Positions 17,460 to 26,687 of a stretch of 64,000 nucleotides of DNA are shown piece by piece; position 1 is the first letter of the stretch, and the number at the start of each line of letters is the position of its first letter. The notes under the pieces are model-generated. The model was not told where the DNA came from and did no database searches. It saw only the letters and a program-made list of their open reading frames with translations. The stretch spans positions 1 to 64,000 of the forward strand of contig JBHJOP010000039.1 of assembly GCA_050329575.1 (NCBI GenBank). Reading direction: 5' to 3'. Made by a program: the position numbers and the translations under genes. Source of the stretch: JAUXFS01 sp050329575. GTDB lineage: Bacteria; Pseudomonadota; Alphaproteobacteria; Rhodospirillales; Defluviicoccaceae.

Positions 17460-18608
17460 ATGCGCAACGCCATCATCGGCATCGTCGTCGGCGCGGTCGT
17501 CGGCATGGTCGTCGGCGTCACCGTCGTCGCGCCGCGGCTCGACAACCCTCCGGGTGGGGTTGGCGCCGCCACGCCGGACGCGGTGAGCGGCGCACCCACG
17601 CCCGCCCCGTCCCTGCAGCTCCCACCGCGGCCGTCGGCCCAGCCGGCGGTCCGGCTGCGGATGGGAAGCGCTTACACCGGCACGACGCCGCTGCTCGGTA
17701 CCCTCGCGAAGCGGGTCGAGAGCGAGGTCTGGAAGGTGTCCGCCGGCACCGTCGAGATTCGCTTCCACGAGCCGGACAGCCTGGTGCCGGTCGCGGCGAT
17801 GTTCGACGCCGTCGCATCCGGCACGCTCGATGCCGCGTTCGCCTCGCCGCGGTTGTGGGAAGAGCAGATCCCGGCGTTATCGCTTTACGGCGGCATTCCG
17901 TTCGGCCCCGCCGCCGCTGAGTACTTGGCTTGGTTCGATTTCGGCGGCGGCGCGCGGCTGTTCGAGGAGATCCATCACCGGCATGGCGTTCACGCCATCC
18001 TCTGTGGTGTGGCCACCGCCAAGGCCGCCGGCTGGTTCCGGGAGCGCATCGGGGCGGCCAGCGACCTCCAGGGCCTTCGCATGCGGATCGACGGGCTTTC
18101 AGCCAAGGTCATGGCGCGGCTCGGTGTCGAGCCCGTGCCGCTCGACGGCGGTGCCGTCTTCGCCGCCCTGGAAGCCGGCGAGATCGACGCTGTCGCCCAC
18201 TGGATGCCGGCCGTCGACCTGAGACTCGGCTTCCAGGACCACCTCAAGCACTACTATCTGCTGGGCTGGCGCCAGCCGGCGACGCTGCTGACGCTGATCG
18301 TCAACCGGAGTAGCTGGGAGGGGCTGACGGCGCCCCAGCGAACGCAGATCGAGGCGGTGTGCGGCGACAACGTACGCTTCGGCCTCGCCGCCGGTGGGTC
18401 GCTGCAGTTCGCCGCCCTCAAGGAGCTTTATGCCGGTGGTATCCAATTTCACCGCTGGTCGACGGAGATCCACGAAGCGCTGGAGCGGGCTTGGCGGGAG
18501 GTGGTCGAGGAGGAGGCGGGAACCGATACCGAGTTCCAACGGGTTTGGCAGTCGCTGAAATCCTTCCGCGCGGAGTACGCGATCTGGCAGGAGCTGAGCC
18601 GGCCCTGA
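17460..18608 (+). CDS. membrane-anchored DctP-like TRAP solute-binding protein (orphan)
   Basis: 382 residues. A hydrophobic N-terminus (MRNAIIGIVVGAVVGMVVGV) is followed by a Pro/Ala-rich linker (about residues 25-65) and then a DctP-fold domain. The DctP hallmark is GLRMRIDGLSAKVMARLGVEP followed by FAALEAGEIDAVAHWMPA. The N-terminus looks more like an uncleaved anchor than a plain signal peptide. No TRAP permease adjoins it; the nearest is the TAXI-type system at 19.7-23.2 kb on the other strand. The ligand is unknown. ATG at 17460 is chosen; a GTG at 17445 is also possible. Confidence 0.85.
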   Translation: MRNAIIGIVVGAVVGMVVGVTVVAPRLDNPPGGVGAATPDAVSGAPTPAPSLQLPPRPSAQPAVRLRMGSAYTGTTPLLGTLAKRVESEVWKVSAGTVEIRFHEPDSLVPVAAMFDAVASGTLDAAFASPRLWEEQIPALSLYGGIPFGPAAAEYLAWFDFGGGARLFEEIHHRHGVHAILCGVATAKAAGWFRERIGAASDLQGLRMRIDGLSAKVMARLGVEPVPLDGGAVFAALEAGEIDAVAHWMPAVDLRLGFQDHLKHYYLLGWRQPATLLTLIVNRSSWEGLTAPQRTQIEAVCGDNVRFGLAAGGSLQFAALKELYAGGIQFHRWSTEIHEALERAWREVVEEEAGTDTEFQRVWQSLKSFRAEYAIWQELSRP

Positions 18609-18708
18609 GCTCCTCCCCCCACGGTCGGTCGGCAACCCCGCGAGCTGGGAGACGGTCGCGGCCGACAACGGTGTTCGCCGCCAACGGCGGCGGAGTCGGC
18701 GGGAACGG

Positions 18709-18737
18709 TTGCAACCGCCGCGCCGCTGACGGATAAT
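18709..18737 (+). promoter_or_regulatory. candidate sigma70 promoter for the cytochrome gene
   Basis: TTGCAA (18709-18714), a 17-bp spacer and GATAAT (18732-18737) lie 50 bp before the cytochrome start codon. Confidence 0.55.
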
Positions 18738-18787
18738 GCTTCGATGCACCGCAACATCGTTCTCGAAGAAGGCGGGAGAATGCCCCA

Positions 18788-19177
18788 ATGACCAACAAAG
18801 CCCTGATCGTTTGCGCCGCTGCACTTGCCGTCGGCCTTTCCGGCGGGTCGGCGATTGCCGCCGACGCCGCAGCCGGAGCGGAGGTGTTCAAGAAGAAGTG
18901 CACCGCCTGTCACAAGGCCGAAGAGGGTAAGCACGGGACCGGACCGTCACTGTTCGGAGTCTTCGGCAAGAAGGCCGGTGGCACGGATTTCAAGCGCTAC
19001 GTCGGTCTCAAGGGTGCCGATTTCGAATGGGACGAAGCGTTGCTGATTGAGTACCTCGCCGACCCCAAGGCGTTCGTTGAAACGCACACCGCGAACAAGC
19101 GGAGCTCGATGACCTTTAAGCTCGCCGACGAGCAGGAGCGCATCGCCGTCGTCGAGTATATGAAGACCCTCAAGTAG
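18788..19177 (+). CDS. class I c-type cytochrome
   Basis: 129 residues. A cleavable signal peptide (ALIVCAAALAVGLSGGSAIAA) directs it to the periplasm. The haem is attached at CTACH (Cys about residues 38 and 41). The distal Met is probably the one in RSSMTFKLAD. GTGPSLFGVFGKKAG is the usual c2/c550 loop. It is a soluble electron carrier; its partner is not shown by the neighbours. A good ribosome-binding site (GGGAGA) precedes the ATG, and a strong hairpin follows the gene. Confidence 0.95.
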   Translation: MTNKALIVCAAALAVGLSGGSAIAADAAAGAEVFKKKCTACHKAEEGKHGTGPSLFGVFGKKAGGTDFKRYVGLKGADFEWDEALLIEYLADPKAFVETHTANKRSSMTFKLADEQERIAVVEYMKTLK

Positions 19178-19232
19178 CCGCTTGCTGGCCCGCGCCGCCC
19201 GGAGGCGGACGGTTCGGGCTCTCGCGAAACAA

Positions 19233-19262
19233 CCGCCGCGGTCTCTGGCGCGACCGCGGCGG
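19233..19262. terminator. bidirectional terminator hairpin
   Basis: CCGCCGCGGTC (19233-19243) and GACCGCGGCGG (19252-19262) form a perfect 11-bp stem with an 8-nt loop. It lies between the convergent cytochrome and universal stress protein genes and could serve both. Confidence 0.6.
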
Positions 19263-19270
19263 CGGACTCG

Positions 19271-19699
19271 TCATTCTCGCACCACAAGCACCGAGCAGGC
19301 CGCGTGACGAACGACGCGGGCGGCGTTGGGGCCGAGCAGATAGTCTCTGAGCTCCGGCCGGTGCGCCGCGATGACGATCAGATCGGCACCGATGGTGTTC
19401 GCCGCGGCAATGATCTCCTGGTAGATCGTTCCCTGGCTGACGATCCGCTGGACGCAGATGTCGTCCGGCACGTATTCGGCGACGAACGCCCGCAGCGCCT
19501 CCAGGACCGCGTCCTCCACCTGCTTCTCGTAGTCGTCGGGAAAGAACTGTCCGACCAGCGGCATGCCGACGTTCGGCGCCACCGCGATCAGGTGCAGGGT
19601 CGCAGCGAACGCCCGACAGTACTCGATTGACGTCGGCAGCGCCTTTCGCCACGAACTCTCCTCGTTGAGATCGACGGCGAGCAGAATCTGGCGATACAT
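19271..19699 (-). CDS. universal stress protein (UspA family) of a TRAP operon
   Basis: 142 residues starting MYRQILLAVDLNEESSW. The Usp fold is clear, ending HAACSVLVVRE. The ATP-binding signature G-x2-G-x9-G-S/T is poorly kept: the region reads AAHRPELRDYLLGPNAARVV, so nucleotide binding is doubtful. It follows the TRAP permease by 5 bp, as in operons such as teaABCD, where the Usp adjusts transport. It is inferred to modulate the TAXI-TRAP system just upstream. Confidence 0.88.
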   Translation of the reverse strand: MYRQILLAVDLNEESSWRKALPTSIEYCRAFAATLHLIAVAPNVGMPLVGQFFPDDYEKQVEDAVLEALRAFVAEYVPDDICVQRIVSQGTIYQEIIAAANTIGADLIVIAAHRPELRDYLLGPNAARVVRHAACSVLVVRE

Positions 19700-19704
19700 C
19701 GGAA

Positions 19705-22107
19705 TCACTCCCCGGGCGCCCGAACGGCGGCGACCTGTCCGCGCCGGCGCGTCCATTGCATGACCAGCACCAGCGCGAGCAGTGCAAGCGCGAACGGCCA
19801 CACCCATTCCTTGGCCGGCTGGCCCAGCTGTTTGACGTCGATCGCGGTTACGAAGTCGCCGAAGTCGAGGCCGCTCTGCTCGGCGAGGCCGTTGAACACC
19901 ATGTTGGCAACGAGGTAGCGGCCGTCGGGCTCCCGCTCGAGGGTCACGCCCAAGGCCTCGGCGATCGGGCGATCGGTTTCCGGCGCCTCGATCACGAACA
20001 GCTTGTAGCGGTCACCATAGCGGGTCTCGCGGGTCACATGCAGGCGGACGGCGCGGCCCGCCTCGACCGCGACCGTACCGCTGATGACCTGTTCGGCTTC
20101 GATGGTGGCGAACGGCGGAAAGACCCGGTCCATGAAAGCGCCGGGGCGGAACAGCGCCAGCGTCACCACCAGCAGCAGGATCGCCTCGTGGAGGCGGACC
20201 TTGACCAGCAGCCAGCCCTGAGTGGCCGAGGCGAAGCAGAGCATGGCGACCAGCGCGGTCGCGAACACGGCGATCCCGTGCCACCAGTTCTCGACGCCGA
20301 TCAGCAACAGGGTCGGGTTGAAAATGAACACGAACGGCAACACGCCGGTGCGGATGTCGTACAGGAACGCCTGCACTCCGGTCCGCAGCGGATCGGCGCG
20401 CGAGATCGCCGAAGCAGCGAAGGCGGCGAGGCAGACCGGAGGGGTCGAATCGGCCATAATTCCGAAGTAGAATACGAACAGGTGCACGGCGATCAGCGGC
20501 AACACCAGTCCGGAGGCGTTGCCGAGCTCGACCAGGACTCCGGCCAGTAACGACGCCACCACCAGATAGTTCGCGGTGGTCGGCAACCCCATGCCGAGCA
20601 CCAGGCAGAGAACGGCCGTCATCGTCAGCAGCACGTACACGTTGCCACCGGAGATCGCCTCGACGACGCCGACAAGGGCGTTGTTGAGACCGGTCGAGGA
20701 CACCGCGCCGACTATGATGCCGGCGCAGCCGACGGCGATGGCGATGCCGATCATGTTGCGTGCCCCAGCCACCATCCCGGCGTAGACGTTGGCGAGGCCG
20801 TAGGCGAAGGCGTCGATCGCCTGGACCTGCCCGCTGCGGATCGCGACGATCACCGGCTCGACGACCATCACCACCATCAGCGTTACGATCGACCAGAACA
20901 CCGCGCTGCCCGCGGTCCAGTTCTCGACCATCAGCAGGTACGCCAGAGTAGCGATCGGGATCAGGTAGTGGACGCCGCCGAGGAACGTCCGCCCGAGGCG
21001 CGGAATGTCGATCGGCTCCAGACCCTTGAGCCCCAGTTTCATCGCCTCGAGATGCGCGATGTAGAGCAGTGCGAGGTAGCTGATGATCGCGGGGATGAAG
21101 GCGGCCTTGACCACCTCGACGTACGGAATGCCGATCAATTCGGCCATGATGAAGGCGGCGGCGCCCATGATCGGCGGCATGATCTGGCCGTTGGTCGACG
21201 CCGCCACCTCGATCGCCCCGGCCTTCACCGCCGGGATGCCGATCCGCTTCATCACCGGAATCGTGAAGGTGCCGGTGGTGACCACGTTGGCGATCGACGA
21301 GCCGGAGATCAGCCCGGTCATTCCCGAGGCCAGGACTGCCGCCTTCGCCGGTCCGCCACGGTACTTGCCGACCATCGCGAAAGCGAGATCGAGGAAGTAC
21401 TTGCCCGCGCCCGCCTTGTCGAGCAGCGCGCCGAACATCACGAACAGGAACACGAACCCCACTGAAACGGAAATCGGGATGCCGAAGATCGCCTCGCCGC
21501 TCAGCCACTGGTAGCCGATCAGCCTCGGCAGCGAGACCCCCTTGTGGGCGATGATGTCGGGCATCGACTGCCCGAACAGCGAGTAGGCGAGGAACGCCGA
21601 GGCGACGATCACCAGCGGCAGGCCGATCGAGCGCCGGGTGCCTTCCAGAAGCAGCACGATGCCGACGCCGCCCAGGATCGCCTCGAACGGGAACCGGAAC
21701 CCGAACAGATCGACGACCAGCAACACGCCGTGGCGACGCACCATGCCGCCGTAACCGAGGAACAGATACAGCGCAGCACCGCAGGCGAGACATGCAAGGA
21801 CGAGATCGTACCAGGGGATGCGGTGCGAGGCGAACCGCGGGGCTGCCGGAAAGGTGAGAATGCAGAGCAGCAGCGCGAAAGCGAGGTGAATACCGCGCGC
21901 CGGGACGTCGGTGATGATACCGAAGTTGAAGATGAACGGCAGCGGCGAGGCGATCCACAGCTGGAATACCGACCACGCGAAGGCGATCAGGCCGAGAACG
22001 ACGGCGAGGCGGGGGCCATGCTTGTGGCCGGTGAACTCGATGTCTTCGAGCTGCCGGACGAGCGAGCCTTCTCCCGGTCGCGATGACGGTTGCGGCCCCT
22101 CAGCCAT
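19705..22107 (-). CDS. TRAP transporter fused permease (DctQ-DctM fusion, TAXI class)
   Basis: About 800 residues with many membrane segments. A short N-terminal DctQ-like part is fused to the large DctM-like channel. Hallmarks include SGMTGLISGSSIANVVTTGTF, TNGQIMPPIMGAAAFIMAE, VLGMGLPTTANYLV and DSTPPVCLAAFAAS. A soluble C-terminal region (about 690-800) after the last channel helices resembles the DUF3394 tail of such fusions. It takes substrate from the binding protein encoded at 22201-23199, normally driven by Na+ or H+. ATG at 22107 is used. Confidence 0.95.
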   Translation of the reverse strand: MAEGPQPSSRPGEGSLVRQLEDIEFTGHKHGPRLAVVLGLIAFAWSVFQLWIASPLPFIFNFGIITDVPARGIHLAFALLLCILTFPAAPRFASHRIPWYDLVLACLACGAALYLFLGYGGMVRRHGVLLVVDLFGFRFPFEAILGGVGIVLLLEGTRRSIGLPLVIVASAFLAYSLFGQSMPDIIAHKGVSLPRLIGYQWLSGEAIFGIPISVSVGFVFLFVMFGALLDKAGAGKYFLDLAFAMVGKYRGGPAKAAVLASGMTGLISGSSIANVVTTGTFTIPVMKRIGIPAVKAGAIEVAASTNGQIMPPIMGAAAFIMAELIGIPYVEVVKAAFIPAIISYLALLYIAHLEAMKLGLKGLEPIDIPRLGRTFLGGVHYLIPIATLAYLLMVENWTAGSAVFWSIVTLMVVMVVEPVIVAIRSGQVQAIDAFAYGLANVYAGMVAGARNMIGIAIAVGCAGIIVGAVSSTGLNNALVGVVEAISGGNVYVLLTMTAVLCLVLGMGLPTTANYLVVASLLAGVLVELGNASGLVLPLIAVHLFVFYFGIMADSTPPVCLAAFAASAISRADPLRTGVQAFLYDIRTGVLPFVFIFNPTLLLIGVENWWHGIAVFATALVAMLCFASATQGWLLVKVRLHEAILLLVVTLALFRPGAFMDRVFPPFATIEAEQVISGTVAVEAGRAVRLHVTRETRYGDRYKLFVIEAPETDRPIAEALGVTLEREPDGRYLVANMVFNGLAEQSGLDFGDFVTAIDVKQLGQPAKEWVWPFALALLALVLVMQWTRRRGQVAAVRAPGE

Positions 22108-22200
22108 TGCGCACGCCAATCGGAGGGGCGCTGGATCCGCGGCAACCGGCGCGGACGACCGGCGCCGCGAAGGGCGCCGGCATCGCAGGCATCGGGCCGA

Positions 22201-23199
22201 CTACATCCAACCCTTCTCCTTGTAGTAGCGGACCGCTCCGGGATGGAGCGGCGCCGTCAGACCGTCCTTGATCATTTTCTGCGGATCGAGGGTGGCGAAC
22301 GCCGGATGGAGGGTCCGGAAGTCCTCGATGTTCTCCATCACCGCCCGCACCACCTCGTAGACGGTCTGCTCGTCGACGTCGGCGCCGGTAACGAAGGTCG
22401 CCATCACGCCAAAGGTGGTGACGTCCTCGGTGGTGGTTTTGTAGGTTCCGGCCGGAATGGTGGCGAAGGCGTAGTACGGAAACTCGGCGACCAGCTTCTC
22501 CTCCACCGGACCGTTGAGATTGATGATCCGGGCGCCACAGCCGTCGGTCGCCACCGCGACGCCGGCATTCGGCACCCCGACGGTGTAACCGAAGGCGTCG
22601 ATCTTGCCGTCGCAGAGGGCGTTCGATTGTTCGGTCGAGGTCAGTTCGGTGGCGATCCTGAAATCCTCCACCGCGGTGCCGTGAGCGGCCATCAACACCT
22701 CCATGGTGCCACGCTGGCCGGAGCCGGGGTTGCCGATGTTGACCCGCTTGCCTTTGAGATCGGCCCAGCCGTCGATGCCGGAGTCTTTGCCGACGATGAT
22801 GTGGAACGGTTCGGGGTGGATGGAGAACACCGAACGCAGCTTCTCGAACGGCTTCACCCGATCGGGCGCGGTGCCCTTGAAGGAATGGTATTGCCAGTCC
22901 GACTGGGCGACGCCGAAGTCGAGTTCGCCCTCGGCGATCTGGCCGATGTTGTAGGTCGAACCGCCGGTCGACGGCGCCGAGCAGCGGATGCCGTGGCGCC
23001 GGCCCGATTCACGCCCCTCGGCCGCCTCCTTGTGGATCAAGCGACAGATGGCATTGCCGGCGGCGAAGTAGACGCCGGTCGGCCCACCGGTGCCGATGGC
23101 GATGAACCGCCTCTGTCCCTGGGCGGCCGCCTCGAACGCGATCATCCCGACAGCCGCCGCCACGGCCAGCGCCAGCCCCGTCACGGTGAACTTTCGCAT
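22201..23199 (-). CDS. TAXI-family TRAP solute-binding protein
   Basis: 332 residues. A signal peptide (LALAVAAAVGMIAFEAAAQG) precedes the TAXI domain: AIGTGGPTGVYFAAGNAIC, STGGSTYNIGQIAEGELDFGV, LKGKRVNIGNPGSGQRGT and the C-terminal LHPGAVRYYKEKGW. GGAGGATCGAAGGAC gives a strong ribosome-binding site for the ATG at 23199. It heads the operon binding protein, permease, Usp. The ligand is unknown; glutamate/aromatic acid-type ligands are known for a few relatives only. Confidence 0.95.
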   Translation of the reverse strand: MRKFTVTGLALAVAAAVGMIAFEAAAQGQRRFIAIGTGGPTGVYFAAGNAICRLIHKEAAEGRESGRRHGIRCSAPSTGGSTYNIGQIAEGELDFGVAQSDWQYHSFKGTAPDRVKPFEKLRSVFSIHPEPFHIIVGKDSGIDGWADLKGKRVNIGNPGSGQRGTMEVLMAAHGTAVEDFRIATELTSTEQSNALCDGKIDAFGYTVGVPNAGVAVATDGCGARIINLNGPVEEKLVAEFPYYAFATIPAGTYKTTTEDVTTFGVMATFVTGADVDEQTVYEVVRAVMENIEDFRTLHPAFATLDPQKMIKDGLTAPLHPGAVRYYKEKGWM

Positions 23200-23473
23200 G
23201 TCCTTCGATCCTCCCTCTAGTGTTGACATCACGGCAATCCGGCCGCCCCCGGCTAGCGAGCGAATCCGCCCGTCCTCGGATCCGCGACACGGCTCGCCGC
23301 CCCCGCACCAGCTCTTGCCTGTTCGTCCCCATGACGAGTTTACCGTCAGCATCGATCGGGACAACCCTCGATTTGCCCGCCGTGCCTGCCTCGGCTCGGG
23401 AGCGGTCGGAAGGCAACTTCCGGCGTGGTCCGCCGCCGGACCGCTCTCGCCGGCCGGCTGGCGGATCGTGACC

Positions 23474-24892
23474 TCACTGGACCGCAGCGGTGAGGGCAGC
23501 GTCGATCGCGGCGGCGAGCCGCTCGACGATCTCGGCCACGTCGCTCTCGGCGACAATGAACGGCGGCGCCAGCAGGACGTGGTCACCGCGCAACCCGTCG
23601 GCAGTGCCGCCCGCGGGATAGCAGATCAGGCCGCGGGCCATGCCCTCGGCCTTGATGCGGGCGTGCAGGGCGAGCGCGGGATCGAACGGCTCCTTCGTGT
23701 CCCGGTCGGCGACCAACTCGATGCCTCGGAACAGCCCCCGACCCCGAATGTCGCCGACATGGGGGTGCTGGCCGAGACGGGCGACCAGCATACGGTTCAG
23801 CGCCTCGCCCTGGACGCGGACGTTGCGGAGCAGGTCGCGATCGCGTATCGCGCGTTGCACCGCCAGCGCCCCGGCACAAGCGGTGGCATGGCCGATGTAG
23901 GTGTGGCCGTGCTCGAACCTGCCGCTGCCCCGCTGGAACGGCTCGTACACGCGGTCGCGAACCAGGACGGCGCCGATCGGCTGATAGCCGGCCCCCAGCC
24001 CCTTGGCGAGACACATCAGGTCGGGAACGACGCCGTCCTGTTCACAGGCGTGTAGGGTTCCGGTGCGGCCCATGCCGCTCATCACTTCGTCGAGAACGAG
24101 CAGCACGCCGTAGCGGTCGCAGATCTCGCGGATGCGCTGGAAGTAGCCCGGCACCGGGGGCACGGCACCGAGGGTCGCGCCGACCACGGTCTCGGCGACG
24201 AAGGCCGAGACGATCTCTGGACCGAGCCGCAGGATCGCCGTCTCCAGCTCGTCGGCGACGCGGCGCCCGTACGCGTCCTCGGTCTCGCCCCGCTGCCGAT
24301 GACGGTAGGCGTAGCAGGGCGCGATGTGGGTGGTTTCGATCAGCAGAGGGCCGAACAGCGTGCGGCGGCCGATGTTGCCGCCGACCGCCAGCGCGCCCAG
24401 CGTGTTGCCGTGATAGCTCTGGCGGCGGGCAATGAAGCGGTGGCGGCGCGGCTCGCCGATTTCGACGAAGTACTGGCGCGCCATTTTCAGCGCCGCCTCC
24501 ATCGCCTCCGAGCCCCCGGAGGTGAAGTAGACATGAGCAAGGCCGGGCGGAGCCCCCTCGACCAACAGGTCGGCCAGCTGTTCCGCCGGCTCGGAGGTGA
24601 AGAAGGCGGTGTGGGCGAAGGCCAGTTTCTGCACCTGGGCGACAATCGCCGCCCGCACGTCGGGATCGCTATGGCCGAGGGCGGACACCGCGGCGCCGCC
24701 GGAGGCGTCGAGATAGCGTCGGCCATCGGCATCGACGATGTAGAGGCCGTCGCCCGCAGCCGCCGTCGGCAGCGGAGCATGCAGCTGGCGATGAAAGACG
24801 TGGTTCAGACCGTCCTCCCGACCCTGTCGCGGTGAGGGCCGCAAGTCATCCCGCAACGGTGACGGCGCTTGCCCGCAAGTCCACTCCGGCAT
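23474..24892 (-). CDS. class III PLP-dependent aminotransferase
   Basis: 472 residues from the ATG at 24892. PLP-binding features: TSGGSEAMEAALK, YHGNTLGALAVGG, VLLVLDEVMSGMGRTG and the Schiff-base Lys in CLAKGLGAGYQPIGA. It resembles omega-amino acid or diamine transaminases. The amino donor is not deducible. The first 28 residues are Pro/Arg-rich and look unlike the family, whose members usually begin at the next stretch, [23 protein letters not shown] box lies just before the CTG codon at 24808, so a rare CTG start is a real alternative. It is upstream of the TAXI-TRAP operon on the same strand. Confidence 0.92.
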   Translation of the reverse strand: MPEWTCGQAPSPLRDDLRPSPRQGREDGLNHVFHRQLHAPLPTAAAGDGLYIVDADGRRYLDASGGAAVSALGHSDPDVRAAIVAQVQKLAFAHTAFFTSEPAEQLADLLVEGAPPGLAHVYFTSGGSEAMEAALKMARQYFVEIGEPRRHRFIARRQSYHGNTLGALAVGGNIGRRTLFGPLLIETTHIAPCYAYRHRQRGETEDAYGRRVADELETAILRLGPEIVSAFVAETVVGATLGAVPPVPGYFQRIREICDRYGVLLVLDEVMSGMGRTGTLHACEQDGVVPDLMCLAKGLGAGYQPIGAVLVRDRVYEPFQRGSGRFEHGHTYIGHATACAGALAVQRAIRDRDLLRNVRVQGEALNRMLVARLGQHPHVGDIRGRGLFRGIELVADRDTKEPFDPALALHARIKAEGMARGLICYPAGGTADGLRGDHVLLAPPFIVAESDVAEIVERLAAAIDAALTAAVQ

Positions 24893-25025
24893 CGTAGGCA
24901 TCTCCACGGAACGTCGCAATCGAGGATCCGCGGATACGACCTGCGAGGTCGGCATTGTCGGCCTTGGGGACGGTGGCTAGGATGCGGCCTCCGCCGTCGT
25001 CACCCTCGGGTCCGGGAACCGCGCC

Positions 25026-25547
25026 ATGCACATCGATATCAAGAACTACATCCGCTCGATTCCCGATTTTCCCAAGCCGGGCATCCTGTTCTACGACATC
25101 TCCACCCTGCTCGCCCATGCCGATGCCTGGTCGGTGGCCATGGGACGGCTGGCCAAGGCGGTGAGCCGGCATCAGCCGGACATGCTGGCCGGCATCGAGT
25201 CGCGAGGATTTCTCGTCGCCGCCCCCCTCGCCCTGAAACTCGGGCTCGGCTTCGTGATGGTGCGCAAGCGAGGCAAGCTGCCGGGCCCGACCATTCCCCA
25301 CGAATATGCCCTCGAGTACGGCACCGACATCATCGAGATCCAAGAAGACGCCGTGCAGCCGGGTCAGCGGGTGGTCATCCTCGACGATCTGTTGGCAACC
25401 GGTGGCACCCTGTCGGCGACGGCGGCGCTGCTGCGCAGGGTCGGCGCCGAGGTGGTCGGCGCCGCCTGCATCATCGAACTGTCCTTTCTCGACGGCCGGT
25501 CGCGGTTGGACATGCCGGTCACGACCCTGGTTTCCTACGAGCGCTAG
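25026..25547 (+). CDS. apt: adenine phosphoribosyltransferase
   Basis: 173 residues, the usual length. It converts adenine and PRPP to AMP. Seen: [38 protein letters not shown], the flexible loop [21 protein letters not shown] and the PRPP motif [16 protein letters not shown]. With the adenine deaminase gene and hpt in the same window, the cell has two ways to recover adenine. Its 3' end overlaps the 3' end of the convergent mutY by 29 bp. Confidence 0.96.
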   Translation: MHIDIKNYIRSIPDFPKPGILFYDISTLLAHADAWSVAMGRLAKAVSRHQPDMLAGIESRGFLVAAPLALKLGLGFVMVRKRGKLPGPTIPHEYALEYGTDIIEIQEDAVQPGQRVVILDDLLATGGTLSATAALLRRVGAEVVGAACIIELSFLDGRSRLDMPVTTLVSYER

Positions 25548-26652
25548 CGTCGTCTGCTCGGGAGAGGGCGTGGCGGGCGACCTTCCTCATCACGCTCGGC
25601 AGCGCCTGGGCGTCGAGACGATCGGTCGGCCACCAGACGCCCGCGACGGCGCCGTCGTCGTCGCTGTGCCCCACCCACACGCACAGTTCGAGGTCGAAGT
25701 GGGTGAAGGGGTGGCGCACCGCTTCCGCCAACGGTCGCCAATCCGCCGGCAGCGGTGCCGCCGCCGCCGCCTCGGCCTCCATCCACGGCCGCTCCCGCCA
25801 TTCCGTCGTCGGCACCTCCATCAAGCCGCCGAGCAGACCTCGGGCCGGGCGCTGGCGAAGCAGCACGCTGCCGTCTCCCCGTTCGACCCAGAAAGCGACC
25901 CCGCGACGGGTGGGTTTCGGCCGCTTGCGGGCCGCTTTCGGAAAGGCCTCGGGCCGGCCGGCAGCGAGGCCGGCGCACCCGCTCATCCAGGGGCACGCAT
26001 CGCAGCGGGGGGTCCGCGGTGTGCAGACGGTGGCGCCGAGATCCATCATCGCCTGCGCGAAGTCGCCCGGACGGTGGTCCGCGACCAGTGCCGCGGCGAG
26101 GCTCTCGATCCGTGGCCGCGCTTGCCGCGGCGGCGCCGCGACGGCATGCAGGCGGCTCAGTACCCGCAGCACGTTGCCGTCCACCGGCACCGCCGGTTGG
26201 TCGAAAGCGATCGCGGCGATCGCCGCGGCCGTGTAGGCGCCGATCCCCGGCAATCGGCGCAGGTCCTCCACACGCTCGGGGAATCGTCCATGCAGGGTGT
26301 CAGCCACCGTTCGCGCACAGGCGTGCAGGTTGCGGGCCCGTGCGTAGTAGCCGAGCCCCTGCCAAGCGTGCAGCACCTCGTCGAGCTCGGCCGCCGCCAG
26401 ATCGCCGACGGTCGGCCAGCGCGCGATGAAGGTCGCGAAATAGGGGATGACGGCGACGACCGTCGTCTGCTGCAGCATGATCTCGCTGACCCACACCCGG
26501 TACGGTTCGACCGCCACCGTCGGTGGCGCCCGCCACGGCAGCTCCCGCCGATGGCGGTCATACCAGGCGAGCAGGCGGCGGCGGAGTTGGGTCGCGGAAG
26601 CGGGCACGGCGGGCACTCCCCGATTGCCGACGGTGGCGAAGGACCATAGCAT
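25519..26652 (-). CDS. mutY: A/G-specific adenine DNA glycosylase
   Basis: 377 residues. It removes adenine mispaired with 8-oxoguanine. The catalytic Glu is in [11 protein letters not shown], the helix-hairpin-helix is [12 protein letters not shown], and the catalytic Asp is in [14 protein letters not shown]. The 4Fe-4S ligands have the C-x6-C-x2-C-x5-C spacing (from CTPRTPRC to SGC). The C-terminal Nudix-like domain, about 230-350, contains [15 protein letters not shown]. The start at 26652 lacks a strong ribosome-binding site. It is divergent from the DUF721 gene 35 bp away, a common alphaproteobacterial arrangement. Confidence 0.96.
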   Translation of the reverse strand: MLWSFATVGNRGVPAVPASATQLRRRLLAWYDRHRRELPWRAPPTVAVEPYRVWVSEIMLQQTTVVAVIPYFATFIARWPTVGDLAAAELDEVLHAWQGLGYYARARNLHACARTVADTLHGRFPERVEDLRRLPGIGAYTAAAIAAIAFDQPAVPVDGNVLRVLSRLHAVAAPPRQARPRIESLAAALVADHRPGDFAQAMMDLGATVCTPRTPRCDACPWMSGCAGLAAGRPEAFPKAARKRPKPTRRGVAFWVERGDGSVLLRQRPARGLLGGLMEVPTTEWRERPWMEAEAAAAAPLPADWRPLAEAVRHPFTHFDLELCVWVGHSDDDGAVAGVWWPTDRLDAQALPSVMRKVARHALSRADDASARRKPGS

Positions 26653-26687
26653 GGGTCCGACAACGACGGCGACGGGCGGAGCGGCCG

